Shown in pieces: positions 56,163-64,000 of a stretch of 64,000 nucleotides of DNA. This stretch comes from Paragorgia papillata (taxonomy: Eukaryota > Cnidaria > Anthozoa > Scleralcyonacea > Coralliidae): assembly GCA_035771165.1 (NCBI GenBank), contig JAWNZC010000300.1, positions 248,001 to 312,000 on the forward strand, written 5' to 3'. Both the position numbers and the translations under genes were made by a program. How positions within the stretch are numbered: the stretch's first letter is position 1; the number at the start of each line of letters is the position of its first letter. The notes beneath the pieces are model-generated. The model worked only from the letters and a program-made list of their open reading frames with translations, did no database searches and was not told the origin of the DNA.

Positions 56163-57887
56163 TTAAGCTCTCTAATACAGTACACACGTACGGGAAAATG
56201 TCATCTATTTGTTTTATACATCAAATTTTATTATTTTAATAAGAAATGTTTGATATTTTTGAATCGTCGAACCGGCAGGGCTATTGAAAAGGAGGTCAAA
56301 TTTTCAATTCAGGTTTAATTACGTCATAAGTGATCTATACAAATAAAGCAATCTGATTGGGTGACAGAAGATATAAGGCTGTCCTGATTGGTTAATTTTT
56401 CAGCTTCCGGTTACGTCACGTATAATTTATGCAAATCATGATCATGACAAATTGAAAGTTTATTCAAACTTCGTGTGATCGTGTCTTCGTTTAGCCTGCG
56501 TCGTTGGGCATTTCTAGCCAAAATATTTATCGTTGAACAAACAGATTAGTTCTTTTGGACGGGATCTTGCTGTCCCATGTATATTTGGACGCTTCTTATG
56601 CTGCAAATTCAGCTGGGAAAGCATTTATCGTTGGAGAACCCCGAGAAGCACGCGTACTATTAACGAGCGAAATTATATGTTCTGTGTTTGGAAATCTTGT
56701 TGACAATGGCTGATATCTCCTGGATTTGTATGGCTGAACAGTATTTCCATGAAGAGGAATGGAAATTGTATCAGAAAATTTCTGAAGCTGTGGAGTAGAT
56801 TGCGTTGTGCGCCGGAGACGAAGGTATTAAATGACCGTATTTATGTCGATAATTTTAGTATGTCTGTGTCGTCGGACAACGACTTGGTGGCCGTGTCTCA
56901 TCACTGAGTGATATGTGTAATCCTCAGACAGTTGAAATGTACTTTATTTTGTACCAAGTTGCATCTTCAAACGTGTAATTTGATCAAATTTTTATAAAAC
57001 AAAATTGTTTGCGACTTCGTTACGTCAGCTGTGCGCATATCGGTAGTTCTTAGCCAATCAGATTATTTGTTTTTCTTAGGTTGTTGTATAAACTGCGATA
57101 ACAACAAACGCAGTCCAGAATGTTGGGTGAAGAGGTATTATCTTAAAATTTTGGTTCTTAATAAGCGGCCAAATCACCAGATTTCAGCAGAAACTTGGCG
57201 TAAGCAAACATTTGTCTAGAATATCCATATTTTCCGCTTGTTTATCAACCTTCAATGCCAATGGTGTCAAATTTCCCAAATAAATTGCTTCGTTCTTCAA
57301 AATAATTACACGTTTAATTTGACAAAAATACAATCAATATGTACTATTCTATCTTTATACTTAATAGTTAGATCTAGACTTAAACTGCATTTAACTATAT
57401 TTTGCCCTGACAGTATATGCCAGTTAATAACGTATACATATTAGAAGTAAACACGTGTAACCCGAAATGTATCCCTTTCTTGCGAGGAAATACATCCCTT
57501 TCTTGCGAGGAAATACATAATACACTTCGTTTGATAATGAGAAAGAGGATATTTCAGACTTCAGATGACAAAGATGAACCTCTGGTTACTTACGTTACTA
57601 TATGCTTGAAGTTCGAGTGATTTGCAAGAGAGTTGGAGCTAAAGTTTTACATTGCGTTGCTGAAATGGTCACTCAGTCGTGCCCGTCATAACAGCGCAGC
57701 CACCCCTCAGTTAAGGAAACTTTTGTATTATAGCATTTCTACGTGTTGGTTATCAGCGATAATGGTCTAAAATCAAAGAACAAACATACTAGCCTACAGA
57801 AAACTGATCCAAACGACGATTAAAGACAAATTCAACAAAAACCGAAGCGATATCCTTCTTGCTTCGCAAGTTTTGCCATGATTTTAA

Positions 57888-58966
57888 TAGAGATGAGCCG
57901 ATTACTCGGAAACTAATTAGCAAAGCCGATTAATCAGCCAATTTAAAATAATCGGTAATCGGCTGATTATTTTGAATAATCGGCAAAATAATCGGTGCAT
58001 GTCTCAAATAAAGCTTTTCATGAACGACGCAAACACACACACCATAAGTCTGTAACTGCATAAGCCCAAACACAATAGTCCTTATTTCACAATGACTACA
58101 GAGAGTTTCACATATACTCTTGATGGAAGAGTTCCACAGTCAGAAGTTTGCCACAAAGTTTACAAACTCTGCAAATTCATTACGTATAGCAGCCGATCAA
58201 ATAGCGAGCATCAAAACAAAGTTGCAGTGTTTGTCACCAACTTCGGAAACAATGAACGGGAACTTCAGAACTCTAGTCTGTCAAAAGATTTGTGAAACGC
58301 TTGTAAAAGTTTCAATTTTAAAACCAACACGAGAAAATGGCAAAGGATCTTCACCAGTTGAGGTAGCCACGACTGAGAACATCTCAACCCAGGAAAAGAG
58401 CTGCAGCACTGAACCTCATGAAGACCTATGGTCTTGCTTCGACGAGATTGTTGGGTCTTCCAACGCCAACCACACAGTTGAAGAAGAGATCGACGCCTTT
58501 CTTGCCCTTCCGCTACAGCCATTGCAAGCATGCCCTTATGTTTGTTGGCAAGCAAAGAAACTTGTTTATCCCAACTTGTTTAAAGTTGTGCTGAAGTATC
58601 TGAGCCTCCCAATTCAAGTTTATTCAGAGCGTGTGTTTAGCGAGGCTAGCACTGCATAAAGCGGATATTTTGTTTTTACATCACAATTTGCCAAAACTAA
58701 TAGCGTAATGCATTCCAATTTATAAAACTGAAAGTTGGACAAACAAAACGAAATTGATTCTCAAAACACGCAAAACTAATCATCACAAAACATTTCTGAT
58801 ATATTTCAGAAATCTTGTTGCAATTTGGCAAACCCAACAACATTGCAAAACTGCGCAGGGACTGGTAACCAACAACATAGCACTAATCGGCATATGCTGA
58901 TTATCAGTAATCGGCTTCAGTAATCGGCTTCAGTAATCGGCAATTTTTGTAATCGGCTCATCTCTA
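57888..58966 (+). mobile_element. 1079-bp hAT derivative with perfect 8-bp TSD
   Basis: Ends TAGAGATGAGCCGATTAC and GTAATCGGCTCATCTCTA, flanked by GATTTTAA (57880-57887, 58967-58974). The ends hold AATCGGC subrepeats. The left arm of the enclosing inverted duplication supplies the empty site (GTTAAAATCATGG). It carries only the 3' part of a transposase. Confidence 0.85.
58120..58659 (+). CDS. hAT transposase C-terminal fragment (dimerisation region)
   Basis: 179 residues from 58120. The end reads EEEIDAFLALPLQPLQACPY, VCWQAKKLVYPNLFKVVLKY, LSLPIQVYSERVFSEAST: the hATC pattern (P...W, FP.L..YL..P, SERVFS). The upstream part (SLRIAADQIASIKTKLQCL, a Ser/Glu-rich linker) is linker-like. The catalytic RNase H core is absent, so it cannot transpose itself. 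The stop follows directly after SEASTA. Confidence 0.7.
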   Translation: MMEEFHSQKFATKFTNSANSLRIAADQIASIKTKLQCLSPTSETMNGNFRTLVCQKICETLVKVSILKPTRENGKGSSPVEVATTENISTQEKSCSTEPHEDLWSCFDEIVGSSNANHTVEEEIDAFLALPLQPLQACPYVCWQAKKLVYPNLFKVVLKYLSLPIQVYSERVFSEASTA

Positions 58967-59061
58967 GATTTTAACAAGGATAAATAGGTATGGCCGCACG
59001 CTCACCCCAATGGCTTTGCACCCCTTGCAATATGGCGGAAAAATCCTTGAACTCCCCTATT

Positions 59062-59929
59062 TCAAAAGAAATAAGGGCCAAGGTGACCACTAATTACAAT
59101 CTCGCATCATTCAGGGCTAAATCCACTTGTACCTCTGTGCGTGCCTTGAATGCACAAAAGTTTCAACCATTAGGAAAGCAGGAATCTTTAGTGGTTTACC
59201 TGGTGGCTAGGTATATACTAGAAATACATAAATGCAACAACCCCTCACCTGCTTTTACCTACATTTACGTAAATACACCCCTGGTTTAAAATAAGCACAC
59301 TTCACACCTGATCTGTTTTTGTATACAAGTAACCCTGGCCCCTCCTTTACATCCTGTTCTATACATGTAGGTTTTCTATTATTGACAAATTTCCAAAGCA
59401 ATGTTTTACATGTATTCCAAAATATATAGCAGTGGTTGAGGAAAACTTGTGCCATGTCAGTAATATAGCATGAAAAACTGATAGCAAAAACAAACAATAA
59501 TTACAGAGGCTTATATAAAGGTGACTATTAAACTGTTTTAATGTAATTCCAATGTTGAACCTCAAAGAAAAACATCAGAACAGAAAAAAACGTAGTTAAC
59601 AGCCTGAAAACTATATAAGTATGAGAGACTGAGAAAAAAAACAACCAGGGAAGAACTATAAACTTTGGAAAATAACTACTACACTATTTGGAAAAACACA
59701 ATTGGGAGAATGTTTATTATTTGACAAGATTTTTGCTGTTTTAACTGAGTTACTGAAAAGGTTTTGGATATATACCAACTCTAATCAGCTAAACAAAACT
59801 GGTAAGTTAAATACGAATCACTGTTAAATTTTTTTTTTGCTCTGCTCAGATGGCTTATACTGCAAACACTGCCAATTCAATTTATTAATTTACCTGCGGC
59901 TTATATATGTAATAGATACAGCATGAGCA
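59062..59929. other. No supported gene
   Basis: AT-rich DNA without recognised features. Confidence 0.45.
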
Positions 59930-60150
59930 GCCGATCTGTATCTGATTTACAAGGCGAGCCGTAGTAAATCAGATACAGCTCGGCTGCGAATATGCATCTA
60001 AGTAATCAAGTTCACCAACTATTTTAGCGATATACTCTATTTTAGCCGAGAAAATCGAAGCTAAAGTTTATGTAAATCAGGACGATTCTGTATCCGATTT
60101 ACAACCTCTGCTACGGTATTGATTTCTTTTGTGTTTTCCTCATGAATTAT
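59930..60150. repeat. Interspersed repeat related to 21785-22030
   Basis: Contains a hairpin (GCAGCCGATCTGTATCTG / AAATCAGATACAGCTCGGCT) and TAGCCGAGAAAATCGAAGCT, shared in inverted form with 21785-22030. Confidence 0.5.
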
Positions 60151-60868
60151 TAATGAGTTTTTTAAATATATATATATATACTCAGAGCTTTGTAGAAAGG
60201 TATAAAACAAACGAACATCAAGGAGCAAAGGATGCACTATAAAGTGTTGTCTTTCACTGTGATGTTAGAACTTTTAAGCGATTCACAAGTTCAGTCCTGT
60301 AGGTCAGTGACGAAGACGCCAAAGAGATATTGTAGAAAGTTTTGAATTGTTGAATTTAAAATATTTTGTATTCTTGCAATGTTGACCCTTTGCTTTTGAA
60401 ACAGTGATCATTTATTGTGTTGTGTTTAGAAGCAGGGTATGTTGAAAGATATATTGCATGAACTGCCAGTATGCATATGTCTTGAAGAACAATTATTGTA
60501 TGGTTGCCCTTTGCTGGACATCTTTTTCATTCACTATTAAATATTACAGCAGTAATGCTCGAGATGCTTGTTATCTCAAGCTATTTCCTTTACCTTCTAA
60601 CTAGATTACATTATTGTTTGACAAGTTATTGTAATGAAGATATTTAAATGCTGTATTAGTAAATTAAGTCAAATTTTGTGAGTTGTTAGTTAATATTAAT
60701 TTAATTGGCCTAATTAAACTTAAAGCTTTACTACCATACTTTATGACTATAATTAGCGCACTGCCTCTCACTACTGTAAAGCCTAATTGGATTGAGTTTG
60801 TATTTGAATGGGTGACCACCTGTCCGGGCTTGGAACTCATGCCAGATATGAGTAGAGTTGATTACCGG

Positions 60869-60962
60869 TCTCAGCTGAGCTGAGCTGAGCTGACTGGCCT
60901 CAGGTGAGCTGAGCTGCCTCAGCTGGTCTCAAATGAGCTGGTCTCAGGTCAGCTGGTCTCCA
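60869..60962 (+). repeat. GAGCT/CAGCTGGTCTC minisatellite
   Basis: Short imperfect repeats of GAGCTGAGCT and AGCTGGTCTCA. 60151-60868 and 60963-61290 hold no gene; 61290-61370 is a fragment of the hAT-like family at 53348-53745. Confidence 0.6.
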
Positions 60963-61370
60963 GTGGTGTAGCCAGGGGTGTGTGTGTGTGAGGGGGATGT
61001 CACCCCCCAATGGTCTCCAAGACCGTTCTCGTGAGAAGTTGAAATCCATTGAAAAACTTGTAGGGGGGGTACATTGTTTTAAGGCCAAGTGAGTAGACTA
61101 GTAATGTGTTATATATTTAGCAGGCATGCATATGCTATAAGTTACAATACTAAGGTCTATACAAAATGCCTCCAACTTGTTTTTACATTTACGACTTGCT
61201 TATAAATAAATCTAAAGATATTCTGATGTGTATCATTCTATGTTCTGGTTTGATTTCAACAAAATTATGTAATTTATGGCTTGTGGGTTACTCTTAAATA
61301 CTTGCCTCGAAATGCAGGAAATAGTGTTTCTGAGACCCTAGAAATCCAAAATTTTCCCTATTTTTACATG

Positions 61371-61930
61371 TGCAACATCGCGGGCAGTGCATTTAGAACT
61401 AACGAAATCGCAAACCGCAGAAGAGTTCTAAAGGAAACTCAACGCATTCATCACAGGAAGGACAAGACCACAACGAATAGTGTCGGACAACGCCGCATCG
61501 AGGAGTTATTATCTTACACAAGGGAAACAATATCGAGCGTCCACTCCAACTTATTTGCCCGTTAGAGATCAAAGCAGCAGCACATGAAGTAAACGGTGAC
61601 GAAGTCGTTTTGCATGAATGGAAACATTCCAAGAGTTCGAAGTGTAAGAGAAGCTGCTACGAATGCCAAAGCAAAGATAATGTAGCAGCGAGCAATGTAA
61701 ATACTCGCCACGTAAAATAGGTGAGAGTCCTCGAGGAATAAATTCACGATAACTTCTTTCTATTTATCGAATATCACAATAACCACTGGCGCTTACAGCT
61801 AACATGACCTAACACGAAACGTTCTTCAACAAATCACATGCTTACGTGTCAGGTGACACTTCCGGTTCCAAGACACTCGCACTTAATTAGTTAACTAAAT
61901 ATAAACTTGACAGTTTACAGGTCCACTACA
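61371..61930 (-). mobile_element. 3' LTR of the Ty3/gypsy element
   Basis: On the minus strand it starts TGTAGTGGACCTG directly after a polypurine tract and would end GTTGCA, giving TG...CA termini over 560 bp. The 5' LTR is outside the window, so the boundaries rest on the termini and the tract rather than on LTR comparison. Downstream it abuts a fragment of an older hAT-like repeat. Confidence 0.55.
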
Positions 61931-61944
61931 TATTTCCCCCCAAG
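61931..61944 (-). other. Polypurine tract
   Basis: The minus strand reads CTTGGGGGGAAATA immediately 5' of the LTR terminus TGTAG, the expected plus-strand primer site of an LTR retrotransposon. Confidence 0.55.
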
Positions 61945-62300
61945 AATGGAACTGCGTCCCGAAGTTCTAAATAATGGAACAATATGGAAGGTCCAACAAC
62001 ACTGTCAATAAAAATGAATTGGTTCTTTCCAGCTACTTGCATGGTGTCGACACCCAGTACTTGAGTACGTCCTTGATCAAATCATAGTTACTAGGTGAGA
62101 CTAACGATAACAGGACAGACGCTTTGTGTGTGTAGAAAGAGTCACTTCCTAGGCGGTCGGGTGGCCTTGAGAGACGTCCTCAACGTGTTATCGTTGACGT
62201 TGACAAATCAGCTCTACTTTGGACATCCGCTTCCTTTTGCTTCTCGTTATTATGCCTTTCAACGGTTATAACATTATCGACCTCCTGTTCGGTGCACTTA

Positions 62301-62960
62301 TCAGTTATCATGAGAGTGCACTGGCGGTTGAATTTCTATTTCTCCTCTTTCACAAACCTCCGAGTCGTCAGGAAATTCTTGTCTAGGTAGATAGTGTATG
62401 GGAATTTCTTCTCCTTCTTCTTCTTCTTTTTCTTTTTCTTTTTCTTCTTCTTCTTCTTCTTCTTCTTCTTCTTCTTCTTCTTCTTCTTCTTCTTCTTCTT
62501 CTTCTTCTTCTTCTTCTTCTTCTTCTTCTTCTTCTTCTTCTTCTTCTTCTTCTTCTTCTTCTTCTTCTTCTTCTTCTTCTTCTTCTTCTTCTTCTTCTTC
62601 TTCTTCTTCTTCTTCTTCTTCTTCTTCTTCTTCTTCTTCTTCTTCTTCTTCTTCTTGTGCTTCTCCTTCTTCTTCTTCTTCTTCTTCTTCTTCTTCTTCT
62701 TCTTCTTCTTCTTCTTCTTCTTCTTCTTCTTCTTCTTCTTCTTCTTCTTCTTCTTCTTCTTGACCGTTATCATCTTCATCGTCGCGTTTAGGAACAACAT
62801 CCGACTGGCTGACGTTTCTGCAGGGATGAATATGTCGTAGTGGGTAGAAGAAGGTTTCGATGAAGTGTACGTCGTTTGCCAGCGCCCTCTTGTTGTACTT
62901 CATATACAGGTAGGTCTCCAGCCCGGCGAAGCACAACATATGGTACGTCCTCCCAGCCAT
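62301..62960 (-). CDS. Possible pol tail with polyglutamate tract
   Basis: An open frame overlapping the end of the integrase frame. It reads QSDVVPKRDDEDDNGQ, then about 120 residues of Glu from the (TTC)n repeat, then EEIPIHYLPRQEFPDDSEVC and a stop. Outside the repeat it may be the original C-terminus of pol, displaced by one frame, or simply non-coding. 61945-62300 has no other feature. Confidence 0.35.
   Translation of the reverse strand: MAGRTYHMLCFAGLETYLYMKYNKRALANDVHFIETFFYPLRHIHPCRNVSQSDVVPKRDDEDDNGQEEEEEEEEEEEEEEEEEEEEEEEEEEEEEEEGEAQEEEEEEEEEEEEEEEEEEEEEEEEEEEEEEEEEEEEEEEEEEEEEEEEEEEEEEEEEEEEEEEEEEEEEEEKEKEKEEEEGEEIPIHYLPRQEFPDDSEVCERGEIEIQPPVHSHDN
62405..62760. repeat. (TTC)n / (GAA)n microsatellite, about 350 bp
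   Basis: About 115 triplets with only a few interruptions (TTTTTC near 62427, TTGTGC near 62654). Located inside the retrotransposon. Confidence 0.95.
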
Positions 62961-64000
62961 CCTGGAGCTTATGTTTCCCTCGATTACTAAGATTTCTTGC
63001 TAAAACTCGGTCGCCGGGCTGCAATGTGGTCTCATGGGCGTTAGCGTCAAAGATTCTCTTGTTGGCTGCAGCTTTTCTGTCTGATCCTCGAGAGGCAAGT
63101 CGTGCTCTCAGGTTGTCAGCATAGGCTGCGTAGGGTCGTGCAACGTCGGTCTGGGTCGGTACGCCAAGGGTGACATCGATTGGCAATCGTTGTGAGCGAC
63201 CGTACATTAAGAAATAAGGACTGTATGCAGTAGAAGCGTGTTTGGTACAGTTGTACGCATGCACCAATGGGGCTACGTAGTCTGGCCAATCCGATTTCTT
63301 GTCAGAATCAAGGGTGCCTAACATGCCTAGAAGTGTTCGGTTAAAACGTTCGGTTTTCCCGTTGCCCTGGGGATGGTATGGCGTGGTTCTTGTTTTCTCT
63401 ATGCCAGCCATCTTGCAGACGTCTTTGATAAGTTTGGACTCAAAGTCTCGTCCCTGATCCGAGTGAAGTTTTCGAGGAAAACCAAAGTTCACCAGTACTT
63501 TTTCCCACAGTACTTTAGCAACGGTTGTTGCCTTCTGGTTCTTGGTAGGAAATGCCCATGCGTACTTCGTAAAACTGTCCGTTATGACAAGGATGTTTTC
63601 AAACCCGCCTTTCCCTCTCTCCAGTGTTAGGTAATCAACAGCTAGAAGTTCCATGGGCTCTGTAGCAACAATAGGTACCAATGGTGCACGCGGTGGATCC
63701 GGAGATTTTCGCTTGATGCACCTATCACAATTCTTGATGTATGTTTCCGCTGTTGATGATACACCAGGCCAGTAGAAACGCTGCAAGACCAATTCAACCG
63801 TCTTATCCTTCCCAAAATGGCCTACGTCATCATGCAGACCCTCTAAGGCTGTTTGATGCAGTGACTTTTGTAACATCAGTTGGAAACTCTCTTCTCCATC
63901 TATCAATCGCCGTCGAAACAATACGTCGTGATCTACTCGGAGTCGTTCTCTGTCTTGGAGCAGTTTTCGTACCTGGCGGTCTTCATCTTTTAATTTATTG
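62788..64000 (-). CDS. Ty3/gypsy integrase (pol fragment, runs off window)
   Basis: Open from the window edge. Counting from the codon at 63921: HHCC zinc finger (His30, His35, Cys65, Cys68), then core residues Asp96 (LLAVDYLTL), Asp155 (KLHSDQGRDF) and Glu191 (HPQGNGKTERFNRTL), giving a D,D-35-E spacing. A C-terminal region with AYNCTKHASTAYSPYFLMYG, GDRVLARN and VYEVQQEG (GPY/F-like) ends at a TAA near 62788. This order and these motifs are those of Ty3/gypsy integrases. RT and RNase H would lie beyond 64000. The frame is uninterrupted over at least 377 codons, so the insertion may be young. Confidence 0.9.
   Translation of the reverse strand, partial: NKLKDEDRQVRKLLQDRERLRVDHDVLFRRRLIDGEESFQLMLQKSLHQTALEGLHDDVGHFGKDKTVELVLQRFYWPGVSSTAETYIKNCDRCIKRKSPDPPRAPLVPIVATEPMELLAVDYLTLERGKGGFENILVITDSFTKYAWAFPTKNQKATTVAKVLWEKVLVNFGFPRKLHSDQGRDFESKLIKDVCKMAGIEKTRTTPYHPQGNGKTERFNRTLLGMLGTLDSDKKSDWPDYVAPLVHAYNCTKHASTAYSPYFLMYGRSQRLPIDVTLGVPTQTDVARPYAAYADNLRARLASRGSDRKAAANKRIFDANAHETTLQPGDRVLARNLSNRGKHKLQDGWEDVPYVVLRRAGDLPVYEVQQEGAGKRRTLHRNLLLPTTTYSSLQKRQPVGCCS

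Larger units (their letters stand above)
53269..59061. mobile_element. 5.8-kb inverted duplication, likely a decayed transposon
   Basis: Outer ends AATAGGGGAGTTCAAGG and CCTTGAACTCCCCTATT. Matching blocks in inverse order: CCCCAATGGCTTTGCACCCC; ATCCTTGTTAAAATCATG; the AAGAAGGATATTGCTTCGG region; AAATAGATGACATTTT; and GGCGTTTTTGACAACA. The right arm is broken by 57888-58966, about 1.5 kb of unmatched DNA (56220-57790) and 55743-56162; the left arm by 53348-53745. The centre (54140-55670) has no recognised coding; a CTCAAG|GTAAGT donor-like site lies at 54131. No clear TSD, so a non-transposon inversion-duplication is possible. Confidence 0.6.

Noticed and set aside
62336..62840. Long poly-Phe, poly-Ser and poly-Lys open frames
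   Set aside because: All are translations of the (TTC)n repeat in other frames; only the Glu frame is flanked by plausible pol sequence.

Overview
The window reads as eukaryotic, AT-rich, repeat-dense metazoan DNA. It is most likely from an anthozoan cnidarian, probably a stony coral. The evidence is genes broken into short exons with GT-AG introns of consistent phase, a ZAD-like zinc-binding exon of a type I associate with cnidarian genomes, Penelope-like, CR1-like and RTE-like retroelement remnants, a Ty3/gypsy element, many hairpin MITEs with clear target-site duplications, and a hammerhead-ribozyme tandem repeat of the metazoan retrozyme type. The species assignment is inference. No bacterial-type operon, phage or CRISPR structure is present.

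Layout: (1) 1-18.8 kb holds three copies of a roughly 5-kb segment: A (partial) 1-4573, B 4574-9340 and C 13621-18804. Each copy carries one short exon (3298-3420, 7776-7889, 16902-17024) whose frame is open in all three and whose two ends are both phase 1. Comparing the copies exposes exact empty sites for at least five MITEs. (2) 18.9-31 kb is transposon territory: a 3.8-kb element with clustered subterminal repeats, a decayed RTE-like LINE at 23.5-26.2 kb, and a Harbinger-like element at 26.4-27.7 kb inside a segment that duplicates 10.1-11.7 kb. (3) 31.2-41.7 kb is the best gene in the window, on the + strand. Six exons with matching splice phases encode two ZU5-like modules, and a long terminal exon encodes a trypsin-like protease. 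The protease has an apparent His/Asp/Ser triad, a charged helical insert and a CxxC...CxxC zinc-ribbon-like insert. The triplicated exons upstream are in the correct phase to splice into this gene, so one gene may cover about 38 kb with a duplicated-exon array. Its introns hold an 845-bp near-perfect palindrome, a Penelope RT remnant, a CR1-like LINE tail, and (TTATG)n and (ACTTT)n arrays. (4) 43-52 kb holds a ZAD-like exon (46.5 kb) with a frameshifting 22-bp duplication, a decayed inverted copy of it (51.2 kb), a possible terminal exon (44.2 kb), a tRNA-like sequence, and the 277-bp tandem repeat at 49.8-50.5 kb. (5) 53.3-59.1 kb is a large inverted duplication interrupted by a hAT MITE, a TTAA-type MITE and a 1.08-kb hAT derivative that still encodes the C-terminal dimerisation region. 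(6) 61.4-64.0 kb is the 3' half of a Ty3/gypsy retrotransposon on the minus strand (integrase, polypurine tract, 3' LTR), with a 350-bp (TTC)n expansion near the end of pol.

The most notable system is the 277-bp tandem repeat. Each of its three monomers carries a complete type I hammerhead ribozyme with every core residue present, plus nested complementary blocks that predict a rod-like, viroid-like fold. A transcript should self-cleave into exactly 277-nt units. The array lies between (TA)n tracts, and a decayed relative near 12.2 kb is also interleaved with (TA)n. The ZU5-trypsin gene with its triplicated symmetric exon is the second most notable item.
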